Shown here one piece after another: positions 1 to 11,764 of a stretch of DNA of 64,000 nt; the stretch's first letter is position 1; every line of letters begins with the position of its first letter. A program made the position numbers and the translations under genes. The DNA is from Rhizomys pruinosus (taxonomy: Eukaryota > Chordata > Mammalia > Rodentia > Spalacidae), in NCBI GenBank assembly GCA_009823505.1, contig VZQC01005707.1, positions 441,361-505,360 of the forward strand, given 5' to 3'. Under the pieces are notes generated by a model, which ran no database searches, had not been told where the DNA came from, and saw only the letters and a list, made by a program, of their open reading frames with translations.

Positions 1-460
1 AAGTAGACTGTTTTGCTTCTCATCCACCTGTGCCCCTTTTCTAAGCCTAGGAACAATCTGCGGAAGAGGGGGGTGGTAGAATGTAAGGGCACAATTGGGG
101 TGGAATGGTGAAACTACAACAATATAGACTGGACACTCATTTGATCAACTTGATTGAACTACAAGCCCCCCCCACCCCCCGCTGGAATGGTGGGACCCAT
201 GACTGTGTGGGTTTGGGCACAACTCGCTTGCAAATTGGTTTTAACATGAAGGATGCTTGTACTCACAGATTATCACACCTTATGTTTAAAAAAAAAAAAC
301 AAAACAAAAAAACAGAGAAAGTGCAGAAGTTATGGCAGAATGCATGATCTGGGATGGGTAGGGTGGGATGGGGGGAAGGGAAGGGGGAATAGGGCCCTGA
401 ACGGAATTGGAAAATTGATGTATGAACTACACAAAACATCAATAAAAAAAAAAAACTCAA
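1..460 (+). mobile_element. R-family retroelement, 3' end
   Basis: This is the 3' end of an unclassified retroelement, cut by the window start. It is nearly the reverse complement of 11765-12240, and of the matching part of 48285-48760. Near its end are a G-rich tract (about 357-389) and an AATAAA followed by an A run (about 441-454), the layout of a LINE 3' end. The last 120 bases share order and words with the 3' end of the L1 at 22970-23100, for example GGCAGAATGCA followed by the G-rich tract. I know no family name for it. The closest class is L1-type 3' UTR or an L1-dependent element. Confidence 0.6.
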
Positions 461-469
461 GGATGAAAC

Positions 470-1690
470 CCGTATCTGAAAATCAGGAAAAAAAAAAGGG
501 AGTGTTACCTGTTTTATAAGAAAGTCACCACCATAACAGTTTGGGTTCTAATTACAGTTAGGGAATAACTCAGTACCATCATGGTTTTTCTTTTTCCATA
601 AAGGGGAGAGGTAAGAAGGTTTCTACAACTGGAAGGTAAACTTCTAGGGGCCCATTATAAACAGTTTAACCCAAATAGAATTCCAGAGAGATGGTCAGTG
701 GTAGAGGATGCCAGTGTCTGTGACTCAGGCAGTCTGAGGTTCCTCTTTCTTTAATGTTCAGATGGGTCACCCTCTGCTGGCATTTCCCAGACCATCCTGC
801 ACAGCCAAAAGTTGTACGTTTTCAGGCATTTAGATTGGTGGTTTTTTTACCTGTGGGAACATCAAATCTCCCCATTGTTAGTTTCAAGATCTCAAAATTG
901 AAATTTATCAATAGGTTTGGAACACAGAGTTTTCCATTTGTATCCACAGAAAGGGATACTACAAGCCACCTCCCACCTACACCTTCTTTTTGTTTTTAAA
1001 ATTTTTATGTTTTTGACCTATAGATGCCACATTGTATTACACATATCTTAAACAGGAACCAAGGCGTAAGTTTTCATTAAATTTACCCAAACAGTTTATC
1101 ATTGACTGTATGCTACTTATTTGGGAAGTAACTTAAACATAATTCTTTAAATTATCCTACAAGTAAAAGAAAAATTAACAAGATTATAGACAAAAAATAG
1201 AGAGAACATTTGTTGTACCTTAAACCCAAAGTTATTGTTGGAAATTCAATACAAATTAATAAATAAACAATTAACATTTTAAGATTCCAATTAGTTCAAA
1301 TGTATTACCATTTTCGACCAAAACCTACAACCAAATTTAACTAATCTAAACATTTACTAAGCCTTAAAATATCCTATAATAATATGTGGACAAAGCTTGG
1401 GCAAAGTTGAATACCTGCCAAATAAATTTTACCCAATATACACTTTGCGCTTTAAAAGCTATATGACTAGACTATGTCTTCAGAGAAATCAAGTCCATTA
1501 ACTTATATGGTTTATTTTGTATTTCTGTGTAAATCTCTACTGAAATACCTCTCTACATAAATATATGTTATTGTTTAAAGCATACCATTTTAAACTGCAA
1601 ACCTTACAGAGTGGATTTAATGACTATCTTCCTCCAAACTCTTGACCTTCTTCAGGCCTGGCATGAAAAACCTGCTTTAAAACTTTCAGT
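470..1690 (-). mobile_element. R-family internal part, diverged copy
   Basis: This AT-rich stretch aligns with 2765-3685, sharing the same order of short blocks (for example GGTAAACTTCTAG against GGTAAAGTTCATTAG, and CCTGTGGGAACA in both). It extends about 240 bases further than the second copy, so the R body is at least 2.2 kb. Its orientation is opposite to the 3' end at 1-460. It has no long open frame and no reverse-transcriptase motif. It could be the interior of an older R copy or of the same insertion rearranged. Confidence 0.45.
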
Positions 1691-3689
1691 ATCTAGCTCC
1701 TTTTTTTTATGAGTACAAACATCCTCATATAAAACCAATTTGGCAAGCAGTTGTGGCCCAAACCACACAGCCCAAACTCCCACCATTCAGCTGAGGGGCT
1801 TGGTATTGAAATAATTGATTGAATAGTGTCCAGTCTATATTGCTGTAGTTTTAAATTCACCCCAATTTCAGCCCTTACACGCGACATGCAATCTTCTGCA
1901 GATGTGTTCACCTAGTGGTTGTGAGGGGCACGTGTCGAGAACGGGCAAAACAGTCTATTCTCTGAGATGTTGTTTTGACTCTGATCAGTTCTGGCTGTTT
2001 CCTTTCATGGGTGTGACATGTTTGTCAGGAATAACCTTGTCAATCCTACTAATGTAAGCACAAGCATTAGATATATAGGTATTTAAACTGTACTAATTAT
2101 TATGGTAGGTTACTTTGGTATAGACACAGATGTTTGGATGGTATGCTAATCCACGAATTACATTTTTTCTGTAAAAGAGGACTGTGGCTTATAGCATCTC
2201 CTAACCACTAGAGGATGTAAGCTTATGGCATCAGCTGTGGGTCATTCCTCCAAGGAGAGAGCTACTAGTCAATTAGATTTGGGATATACAGACATATGGC
2301 TGCCATTGGTGCACAGTATTTCCAGGCAGGTGAGGTGTAGCTGATGCTGATGGAATAGTCCTTGCTTGACTCAAGGAGACCACATTTGCTTTAATTGGTT
2401 TAATGGCCCTTTGGTAACCTCTCTGGTATTCCAGAGACCAACTGTAACACTTGCAAGTGCAGTCTCAATACAATCTTCCCATGCTTACATCAGTTCTTTC
2501 GACAGACAGGGCCTTACGCCTCTCTTCTTGCAGGTGATCCCAGTTTACAGGCAAGAAGCCTTTACCTTTTGTGGGGGGGCTTGGATCCATGGCCAACATC
2601 TCCTTGGCAGAATAGTCCATTGCTGATATCATGAGCTCTCCTGTGTAATATATTTGCTTATTGCAAGCTTAAAGAGACTTTAGTATTATATTTGGTTCGA
2701 ATAGAGAAATAATCTTTTAACAGTTCCTATGTCATTAGTAAATTAAAAGAAAGCAGTTTTGCTGGTTTTTAAGAGATTACCTCCTATAGCAGTCTGGCTC
2801 AAGTTTACAGTTAGAAAATGACTTCATTACCACATGTTTCTTTGTTCTAGGAAAAAGAGGTAAGGAAGTCCTCTCATATTAAAAAAACTGTGCAGCACCT
2901 AGAAGGTAAAGTTCATTAGGACACATTATAAACAGTTTTGTTTACAAATATTATCCACAGAGATGGTTGATGTCTGTAACAGTCTGAGCTTTTCTTCGTT
3001 TAGTGTTAAGATGGGCCAACGTCTCTGCTGGTATTCTTGGTACATCCTACACAATGCAAGGCTTTATCTTTTCTTTCTCAGCCGTTAAGTTGGTGACTTT
3101 TGTGCCTGTGGGAACAAACAAATCTTTTCCCATAGTTAGCTTTAAGATTAAATTGAAAGTTTTTGACAAAAGGTTTAATATATAACTGTATCCCCCCTTT
3201 TTTATTTTAGGTTTTTATTTTTTGACCCATGAGTCTCACAAAGGCAGTTGAAGTACACACACCTATAGGTAGGAATCATGGTGTAAATTTCATTAAATTT
3301 ATCAAGCTGTTTTGTTTTGGGTGACTGAATGTTGTTAATTTGGGAAGCAAACTTAATTCCTTAAGTTAAATTACCTACAGGTAAAAGAATGTTACAAGGA
3401 TGAAACTGTACAACACAAAAATTATAGAGAACATTTGTATATGTTATCCAAAAACGTATTGGTTTATGGATTTTAAGTAAAACAGATTTGGACAACAATT
3501 TCCTATATGTCCAATTAACTTAGATGTATTACTGTTTTATTAAAACCTTTAAATCAATGTGTTTAATATTGAACATTTTTTACTTTTACTAAGTCCTAAA
3601 GATACCTTGTAAGTTGGAGATAGAGTTTGGGTAAAATTGGCATATTTGTCCAACTCATGTCAATGAAATATACATAATTGAATATAGAC
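1691..3689 (-). mobile_element. R-family retroelement, older copy
   Basis: The 3' end lies at about 1700 (lacking the terminal tail) and the body runs to about 3689, where it meets the G-rich 3' end of the antisense L1. 1715-2130 aligns with 11980-12400 and 2160-2880 aligns with 12430-13150 at clearly lower identity than 1-460 shows, so this is an older copy. No coding capacity is visible. The stretch 2875-2905 preserves the sequence into which the L1 at 13166 inserted in the other copy, giving an empty-site comparison. Confidence 0.55.
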
Positions 3690-3889
3690 CCGTGTCCCTC
3701 TCCCACCCCCCTCCCACCCCCCGATTCACCTTTCAGTCAGTTTTCTGTACGCTTTGTTTTTTTGTTGTGTTTTAATATGCATCCCTCTCCACAAGAAGTA
3801 TTTGCAACTGGGTTATTGATGCTAACATCCACGGATGACGGATACCATTCGTCGTTTGTTTCTGGGCGTGTTACTTCATCTTAATATAA

Positions 3890-6800
3890 TATCTTCTAGC
3901 TCCATCCTTTTACCCTGCAAGTTCATGATGTTGTCTTTCTTTGCTGCTGCATAGTACTCTCCATTGTGTACATGTACCACATTTTCTCTATCACTCGTCA
4001 GTTGAGGGGCATTTGGGTTGGTTCCAGCGTTTTACTATTGTGAACATAGCTGCAATAAATTAGCTGTGCATGTACCTCTGCAGTAAATGAGTCTTGTGGG
4101 TATATAACCCAGGAGTGGTATGACTGGGTCAAATGGCAAGCTCATTGTGAGTCTTCCAAGGGTTCTCCACACGGGCTTTCCATAGTGCTGTACAAGTTTA
4201 ACATTCCCCACCAGCAATGGATGAGTGTTCCCTTCCCTTCCTCCCCACAACCTCTCCAGCACTTGGTATCATTGGTTTTTCTTGATCCTGCCAGTCTTAT
4301 CAGAGTGAGATTATATCTTAGAGCTGTCTTCATTTGCATTTCTCTATTATTAGTGATGTTGAACAGTTTTTTAAGATGTTTCTCGCAGCCATCTCTAATT
4401 CCTCCTCTGTGAAGTCTCTATTCAGTCTTTGCTCCATCTTTTGAGTGATTCATTTTGTTTTTCTTTGTTTTTTGAGTAGTTTTGCATACCTGGAAATTAA
4501 TGCTTTGCAATGTATCTGCAGTGAAGTTTTTCCTCCCACCTGGGGGTTTTTTCTATTCACTTCCTTTATTGTTTCTTTTGATGTACAGAAACTTTTGAGT
4601 TTAATGAGGTCCCATTTGTCAATGTTGATCTTATTCTCATGCAGCTGCTGTCGTGATTTAGGAAGTCTTTTCCTACACCTATGTCTTGTAGTCTGCTGCC
4701 AGTTTTCTTTTCTACACCTCCAGAGTTTTGGGTTTCACGTTGATGTCTTTGATCCATCGGGAATTGACTTTGTACAGGGCAAAGGTAGGGGTTAATTTCA
4801 TTCTTCTACAAGTGGTGATCCAGTTTTTGCCAACACCAGTTGCTGAAGATGCGTCTTTCTCCATTGTGTCTTCTTGGCCCCCTGTCAAATATGAGGTGGC
4901 TGAAAATTATGTGCTCAGGTGGGATCTTCAGTGTTTATTTTCATTAGGTCAGCTGGTCTGTTTTTGTGCCAGTACCAAGCTGTTTTTATGACTATAGCCC
5001 TGTAGTATAGTTTTGAAGTCTGGTATAGAGATCCCCCCTGAATTGTTTCTTTTCACTCAGGTTACTTGGCCTTTGGGGTCTTTTGTTTTTCTAATGAATT
5101 GAGGATTCTTTTCCAAGCCTGTGAAGAAACCTTGGGATTTTGATTGGGATTGCATTAAATCTGTACACGAGTTTGGGTAGAATGGACATTTTACTATATT
5201 TATTTTCCCAATTCATGAGCATGGGAGGTTTGTCCATCTTCTGATGTCTTATCAATTTCCTTCTTCAGGGTTTTAAACTTTTGATGTAGAGATCGTTTGG
5301 TGTCTTTGGTTAGGTTTTGTTCCTAGGTATTTTATTTGTTTTTGAGGCTATTGTGAGTGGGAAGGTCCTCTTGTATTCCTTCTTCAGTTGCTTGTTGTTG
5401 TGTAAAGAAAGGCTACTGATTTTTTTTTGGTTTTTTTGTTCCTGCCACCTTACTGGAAGCTCTGAATCATTTCTTGGAGTTTCTGGTGGAGTCTTACTTC
5501 CTTATGTAGACAATCATATCATCAGCAAAAGGGATAGCTTGACTTTTTTTTCCAATTAGAACTCCTTTAATTTTGTTTTCTTGCCTTATTGCCCTAGCAA
5601 GGGTTTCAAGCACTATATTGAAAAGGAGTGGTGACAGGGGGCAGCCCTACCTTTAAGGGGAATGCTTCTGTCATTTTCCCATTTAGGATGATATTGGCTG
5701 TGGATTCCCTGCATATGGCTTTGATTATGATAGGGAATGATCCCTCTAATCCAATTCCCTGTAGGATTTTAAGCATGAAGGGATGCTGGATTTTGTCAAA
5801 GGCTTTTTTTCTTTGATGGTGTTTTTTTTTTTCTTCAGTCCATTTATATGCTTGTGATGATTTTTTGATTTTTCAGTATGTTGAACCATCCTGTATCTCT
5901 GGTATGAATCCAACTTGGTCATGATGGATGATCTTCTTGATGTGGGTCTGTATGTGATTTGCCAGTATCCTGTTTTAGAATTTTGGCATCTGTGTTCGTT
6001 AGTGAGAGGGTCTATAGTTCTCCTTTTTGGTTTATCTTTGCCTGGTTTTGGTAATAGTGTGATGCTGGCTTCATAGAAGGAATTGGGAGAACTCCTCCGT
6101 TCTATCCTTCTAAACACTTGAGTAGTAATAGTTTGAAGTCTTTTTGAAATATTTTAAAAAATCTGCTGTGAAACCATCGGGGCCGGGGCATTTTTTGGTT
6201 GGAGGCTACTATTACATCTTTAATTTCTTCACGTATTATTGGTCTATTAGGCTGTTGATCTCTTCTGTGAGCTTTGGTGTTCCCAGGTTTCAGATATTCA
6301 TCATTTCTTCTAGGTTTTCAAACTAGTAGAGCAAAGTTTTTGAAGTATCCCGTATATTGTCTGGATCTTTCATTGTCTGTTGTATTTTTCCTCTTCATCC
6401 TGGTTCTATTGATTTGGAGTTGTTCCTTCTTTCTTTTGGTTAACGGGCTAGAGGTCTGTCTATTTTTTTTTTTCCAAAGAACCAACTTTTGGATTCATTG
6501 ATTTTTTGTATGTGTTTTTCTTGTTTCTGTTCATTGATCTCTACAGATTTTTTTGTTATTTCTTCTTGTCCTGCTGTTGTTTAGGTTCATTGTTGTTGGC
6601 CTCTCAAGTATTTTTAGCTGCAGTGTTAGATCGTTCACTTGTGCTCTTTCTGTTTTTAATGTAAGCACTTAGAGCTATAACTACCTCTTAGGACTGCTTT
6701 AAAGTGTCCCATATGTTTTTTTGATGTATTATCATTGTCATTCAGTCCCAGAAATGTTTTATTTCTTTCTTATTGCTTCCTTGACCCATTCATATTCAGG

Positions 6801-7243
6801 AGAGTGTGTTTAGTCTCCATGTGTTCTTGTAGGTTGTAGGGTTTATCCTGGTGTTGATAATTGAGTTTTATTGCACTGGGTTCTGCAGAGAATGCATGAA
6901 TTATCAATCTTTTTGTATTTGTTGAGTTTTTGCCTGTGTCCCGTATATGGTCTATTTTGGTGAATGTTCTGTGGGGTGCTGAGTAGAAAGTGTATTCTCT
7001 GGTGCTTGGGTGGAATATTCGATAGATGTCTGTGAGGTCCATTTGGTGTATTGTATCATTCAGGTCAGATATCTGTGAGGTCCATTTGGTGTATTGTATC
7101 ATTCAGGTCAGATGTCTCTCTGTTTATCCTTTGTCCTGTTGATCTGTCTAAAGGACTTAGTGGGGTATTGAAGTGCCCTACTATTAGTGTGCTGGGGTTA
7201 ATCTGTGCCTTGAGATCCTGAAGAATTTTCTTTATCAAGTTTG
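3890..7243 (-). pseudogene. L1 ORF2 remnant (endonuclease/reverse transcriptase)
   Basis: ORF2 of L1 encodes the endonuclease and reverse transcriptase that copy L1 RNA into the genome. The minus-strand frame at 5746-6117 shows reverse-transcriptase finger text ([15 protein letters not shown]), as in known L1 ORF2. 6770-7102 covers the end of the endonuclease region and the linker. The reading frame is broken throughout and the N-terminal endonuclease is missing, so it is not functional as written. Some breaks could be sequence errors. Confidence 0.85.
7031..7116 (-). repeat. 43-bp tandem duplication inside L1
   Basis: Two adjacent copies of a 43-base unit, starting TGTGAGGTCCATTTGG, lie at 7031-7073 and 7074-7116. 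They differ at only one or two positions. The other L1 copies (35298-35340 and 15230-15270) have a single unit, so the duplication happened in this copy. 43 is not a multiple of three and would shift ORF2. Confidence 0.85.
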
Positions 7244-7346
7244 GTTACAGATGGTTCTGAGCCACCACTATAGGTCCTGGGAATGGAACCTAGATCTTCT
7301 GCAAGAGCAGGCAGTGCTCTTTACCACTGAGTCAGCTTTCTAGGCC
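7244..7346 (-). mobile_element. B2-type SINE head fragment
   Basis: The text reads as the antisense 5' half of a B2-type SINE: CCTGGGAATGGAACC, then GCAAGAGCAGGCAGTGCTC, then an altered box A end near 7335. It abuts the truncated 5' end of the L1 with no spacer. It is diverged and old. Confidence 0.6.
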
Positions 7347-7544
7347 AATATTAGTTTCTTTAACTGTAGAACTGGTATTCATTTTCCAGATTGCCAATAA
7401 CTTATGTGGAGTTTTACAAAAGAGTAGGTAGTGAATATATTACAAATGAAAATAAACAAAAAAGTAAAGAAAACTTCCAACTCTGAAGAGGATAAAGTAG
7501 AATAGTGAGAGATGCCATGTGTGGTAAAAGCTCAAAATAAAGAC

Positions 7545-7690
7545 AGGGTATGGTGGTGCATGCCTTTAATCCCAGTACTTGGGAGGCAGAGGCAGGCAGA
7601 TCTCTGTGAGTTTAAGGCCAGCCTGGTCTACACAGTGAGTTCCAGGACAGCCAGGAAGATAGATCCTGTCTCAAAAATCAAAACAAAACA
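7545..7690 (+). mobile_element. B1 SINE
   Basis: This is a 7SL-derived B1 with the standard order of blocks: TGGTGGTGCATGCCTTTAAT, GGGAGGCAGAGGCAGG, GGCCAGCCTGGTCTAC, then CCTGTCTCAAAAA and an A-rich tail. The internal RNA polymerase III box regions are recognisable. Confidence 0.9.
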
Positions 7691-7745
7691 ACCTTCAAAA
7701 TAAGCCCTCATGTAGATTCTAGAGTGAAGACATGTGACATATGCA

Positions 7746-7768
7746 TACACACACACACACACACACAT
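7746..7768. repeat. (CA)n microsatellite
   Basis: A short perfect CA run, typical of rodent DNA. Confidence 0.95.
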
Positions 7769-8500
7769 TCACTCACTTGGTCCCATAGCTGCAAAACAGA
7801 ACACAGCTTCTTCTACTCCCAAATCCCAATACACACGTGAACAAATTCTTTCTCTAGTTGACAGCCACCAAATCCTCATGCTGGTAATGTGTTTCCAAGC
7901 CTTGAGGATACCAAGTACACTATGGGCTCTGCCAGCAGATAAAGTATGAAGTGCCAACAAATCAACAAATTGAACAAACTTCAGAATGCTCAGTTCACTG
8001 GATTTCATTAGTTAGAGAGACAAGACATTCTCATAGAAAACCTATTCCTAAAACAAAATCAGAGTATATCCATGCTAGAATATATGAATGGTATTTTTCT
8101 AGTCCAACCCCTTCTTCAGATGGAGAGAAGCCCAGTAGGAGGAAGTGACTGAGTGCTAGTCCCTGTATCCAGTATCTGAATACAACTGGAGCCTGGAACT
8201 AGCTGGGAGGCTGGTGGGCCCTGAGATGGGAGAGAAGACTCTGCTCCTTGCCTTACAAGACCTGAGGCTTATTTTTCCCAATAGGAAACCATTGCAACCA
8301 CTTTGAAGTTGGGTAATGGGGTTAGCAAGTTCTCCTTTCAGTTCCTAGGAAGCTGTAAACCAGGCTCTTAGTCCTCACAACTGTCCATAGAGATGGGTGG
8401 GCATGGCCACACCAAGAGACAGAGGAGAGACCAAAGATGTAAGTGGCCCTGAGGCTCTGATTGGTCAGGCATGAGGCTGGTGACCCTGGTAGGAGGCAGA
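7769..8500. other. Unique-looking DNA, no gene seen
   Basis: I see no repeat family, splice pattern or long coding frame here. The overlapping short frames on both strands have no recognisable domain. Confidence 0.5.
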
Positions 8501-8817
8501 GCTTCAAAAGAAAAACAAGTCACATACAAAGGGAAACCCATCAGAATTACAACTAACTTATCTGCACAAACCATGAAAGCAAGAAGAACATGGAGCAAAG
8601 CATTCCCAGTGTTAAAGGAGTATGGATGCCAACCCAGAATACTTTACCCAGAAAAAAATGTCGATTATAATTGAAGGAGAGAGAAAAATCTTCCATGACA
8701 TAAACAAGATGATAGAATACATGTCCAGAAAACCAACTTTTCATAAATTACTTGAAGCAATTCAAAGGGCAGAAGAGAGAAGCAACTATCCTCAAGCAGC
8801 TAGGAAAAGAAACTAAT
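8501..8817 (+). pseudogene. L1 ORF1 C-terminal fragment
   Basis: Two overlapping frames (8471-8674 and 8622-8816) give the C-terminal nucleic-acid-binding domain of L1 ORF1 protein: QVTYKGKPIRI, TMKARRTWSKAFPVL, MSIIIEGERKIFHDINK. The same text is found at 35895-36230 (minus) and, damaged, at 14390-14665. A frameshift at about 8655 separates the halves. No ORF2 follows, so it is a stray 3' piece of ORF1, ended by a SINE insertion. Confidence 0.85.
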
Positions 8818-8943
8818 AAAAACTATAGTTCCTGGGAAACTGACACCCTCTTCTGGCCTTCAGGAGCACTGGACTTACAGGTGCTTTTACATGCAGGCAA
8901 CATTCATACACATAAAAATAAATAAAAGTAAATAAAAACTTAA
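8818..8943 (+). mobile_element. B2-type SINE, 5'-truncated
   Basis: The 3' half of a B2-type SINE (GACACCCTCTTCTGGCCTTC, then CATGCAGG, CATACACAT and an AAATAAAT tail). It is flanked by the 13-bp direct repeat AAAAGAAACTAAT at 8805-8817 and 8944-8956. The repeat shows it inserted into the end of the L1 ORF1 fragment. Confidence 0.8.
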
Positions 8944-8956
8944 AAAAGAAACTAAT

Positions 8957-9658
8957 GTTTAGGGAATTTCAATATACAGTCAGGGAACGGTTGATCCGTA
9001 ATCTGAATTTAGGTCTAAAGCAAAGCTCGTAAGTCTTTGAGCAACCACCCATGTGAAGTGGAATCCTTCCCGAGAATTAGCTGATAAACAGGCTCTTGGA
9101 ACCAGTCAATTGATCTACAGGGTCCATCTGTCAAATTCATTGGAGATTTATTTGATAAATCACTAGGATGTGTCTTTCCAAATTTGGGAGTACTCCTTGC
9201 ACCTATTTTCTCTTACCTGACATTCAATGGTTCTGCATTTTGAAGAGACACCTGGTCTAGAACCACACATACTGAGACACAAAACATCTTAGGGGCTGCA
9301 GGGTGTTGCTGGAATTCTCAGTTACTTTTCCAGGCTCTGGGGATCCAAACAAATCCATAACAAAACAGAACGTGGAATACCAAGTTTATTAATTGCTGAG
9401 CAAGCACAGGAAACCTCACTCAAAGTAGGGGTCAAGGTTGTATCCTGGATCTAGATTTAAGGCTATAGCTCAGCTCTTCAGAGCAATACGTCTGGGCTGG
9501 TGAAACAGCCTTAGTTCACTCCAGTAACTACCTGAACAAGGGGTGGGGGTGCCTCAGCCTGTCATGCAACACAAGTCACAGGGAAGAATAATTAATGGAT
9601 GTCTCCCCACCAGATGCTTTCTGCAGGCAGACAGGAAATGGGCAACAGGAAGTGTTCT
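8957..9658. other. Unique-looking DNA, no gene seen
   Basis: No recognised repeat, RNA gene or coding region. Confidence 0.5.
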
Positions 9659-9661
9659 GGA

Positions 9662-9716
<55 letters not shown>
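9659..9716. repeat. (GA)n microsatellite
   Basis: A near-perfect GA run of about 55 bases. The open frames across it (poly Glu-Arg, or Ser-Leu on the other strand) are by-products of the repeat. Confidence 0.95.
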
Positions 9717-9718
<2 letters not shown>

Positions 9719-10224
9719 CAACCAGGTGGGTAGCTACTTCTCTGAGGAGAAAGTGGTGAGTCAGAGACATTGAGTACAAGCTTAAGAGTGGGCATTCTTA
9801 CCTTTGCGGGTCGAGGCTGAGGTGCACAGTGAGGGATGATGGAGATATGTTCTTTTCCTGAACTTTACTGAGCATCAACTGATTCAGTCAGCAGAAGACT
9901 AAGAGCTCCTGGTCTCCTGGAGACTCCCGTTAACAACATGCATTCTGACAGCTAGATGCCAAGATAGTGAACAGTGGTAACTTGGCCTCTGTCCTCATGG
10001 GGCTGACATTCTAGTCGGGAGACAGAAAGTACCAAGTAAGATGAGAAATCGAGAAAGCAGTGAACAATCGCAACAAATAGCAAGTGAGGGCCAGAGAATA
10101 ATGATGGGAAAGAGCAGTCCATGTAGGAGCGTCTGGGGGAGTCTCTTATGTGCAAACTGTTTATAGTACACAATTTAAATCATAATATGGTTTTAAAATA
10201 TGATGTGGAAAGAAGGGAGGAAAT

Positions 10225-10325
10225 GATGACTTCTCTGGCTGGGAAACTTAAGTCCATTGAGGTGACTGTCCACAGCTGTCCAGCAGGTCACTGGCAAGCC
10301 CAGACTAGAATCTGGGGCCAGAAAT
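10225..10325 (+). mobile_element. MIR-like SINE
   Basis: The order GGGAAACTTAAGTCC, CAGCTGTCC, AGCAGGTCACTGGCA, AGACTAGAATCTGGGG follows the central core of the ancient tRNA-derived MIR SINE. Identity is low, as expected for its age. Confidence 0.5.
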
Positions 10326-10367
10326 GTTTCTTTTACTTAAAGCCTTTATCTTGCTGCTTTTAGTTTA

Positions 10368-10392
10368 GGATCTTGGATCTTGGATCTTGGAT
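10368..10392. repeat. Short 7-bp tandem repeat
   Basis: The unit GGATCTT occurs three times, followed by GGATC. Confidence 0.9.
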
Positions 10393-10689
10393 CACTTCCT
10401 TTAGATCAGATCATTTGGTGGGAGGAGTTGTCTTCAAAGAGTCAGTCTTTATGTCTTGGAAGAAGAAGCAAAAGTCATCAAAAAGAAAACATGTGTCATG
10501 CTAAAAAGTCTGTTTGAAAAAGACAATGACAAATTAAATTACACCAAGCTTAAGCTTCAGGCACTGTTTGCTCATTAATGAGTTTATCTACTCTACAGAC
10601 TTGTGAAAGGAGAGAACAGATGGGAAATGCTTCAGAGATTCAAAAGCAAATAGACACATGCTAGAAATTATCAGATCCCTTACACGCAT

Positions 10690-10690
10690 G

Positions 10691-10725
<35 letters not shown>

Positions 10726-10729
10726 AGTG
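10690..10729. repeat. (CA)n microsatellite
   Basis: A CA run with one CT interruption near the end. Confidence 0.95.
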
Positions 10730-11764
10730 TGAACATCTTTACCCTTTTACCTTTAGAAAATCACTGTGCCCAACCTCTTTTCTCTTTTTCTTTGAAAATT
10801 GGAAACAAAAGTGGCGTGGTTCAAAGTGCCGAGCGCTCCTACAAAATAGTCTCTTTTTATCTTTTCCAAGGACAATCAGCTGCCAGAAACGTGTCACTTT
10901 AAGCACTCCTGCACATTTCATGGAACATCTTATTTGGATAAAACTTAAATTGTTACCACACTAGTCTTTACACTACCGTCACCCTCTTTGTTTTTTTCAG
11001 TAACTGAGCTTGACAAAGTACTGATTTCACCAAAGCAATTTCAATGCCTTCTAAATATCAGAGCCAAGTGAAGGAGAGGGACTGAAAGCAGCGCGGTGCC
11101 TCAGAGAGAAGTTTCTTGAGATTTCTGACACAGCATCCTTCAGGCAGTCTTCCCAGGTTGACTAGTGGCAGATGAACATTTGCTCAATACTTGGCCCCCC
11201 GATATAGAAAGCATGTAGGCATTTTTGGTTTTCTTCATCTTGCTGTCAGTGTATGTCTAATCAGTGTCAGCAACAAGGCAGAGTTCAGATATAACAGACA
11301 CAAACAGCTACACAATTACTAAACGTTTATGGGGGGAAAGTGTTGCAAAGTGAAGCATTGAAGGAGCTTTCCCACTGAGAGATAGGGAGATACTTCTCCC
11401 CAGAGAGCTGAGGAAAGGGAGCTTAACTTGGGACCATGGAGAAGGTAGCATGTGAGTTGGTCCTGTAAGGATGGTGATGGTCATGTGGTAGAACTAGAGG
11501 AAAAGACAGAGGTGGGAACAGTGTGGTTGGTACAACCTGGTACAGGACAAGCAGGAACTGAAGAATGAAGAAGAATCTCACAGTGCAAGACAAAGGAAGG
11601 CAGAGATTATAAAATGGACAGAACATTTCAACCACAAGAGCCTGGGTTCAAAATGGGTCTCCCATTGCTCCATTCATAGTGTACATTTCTTGAACGTTTC
11701 TGTCTACCCATCTGAGGTTAATACTGCTCATTAGTGATGAAGAAAAGAACGCCTGGCATCCAGA

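Larger units (their letters stand above)
3690..7243 (-). mobile_element. L1 retrotransposon, 5'-truncated, antisense
   Basis: A LINE-1 lies on the minus strand with its 3' UTR and G-rich tract at about 3690-3880. ORF2 follows upward and breaks off at 7243, within the endonuclease coding region. The order of blocks matches the L1 at 15130-18600 and the one at 31726-35400. Many frameshifts and stops interrupt ORF2. A 43-bp tandem duplication is present at 7031-7116. Confidence 0.9.
9717..11764. other. Mostly unique DNA with old repeats
   Basis: I see no gene. 9955-10040 (CTCATGGGGCTGACATTCTAG) resembles an ancient mammalian interspersed repeat that I cannot name with confidence. A MIR-like stretch and two simple repeats are listed separately. 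Confidence 0.5.
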
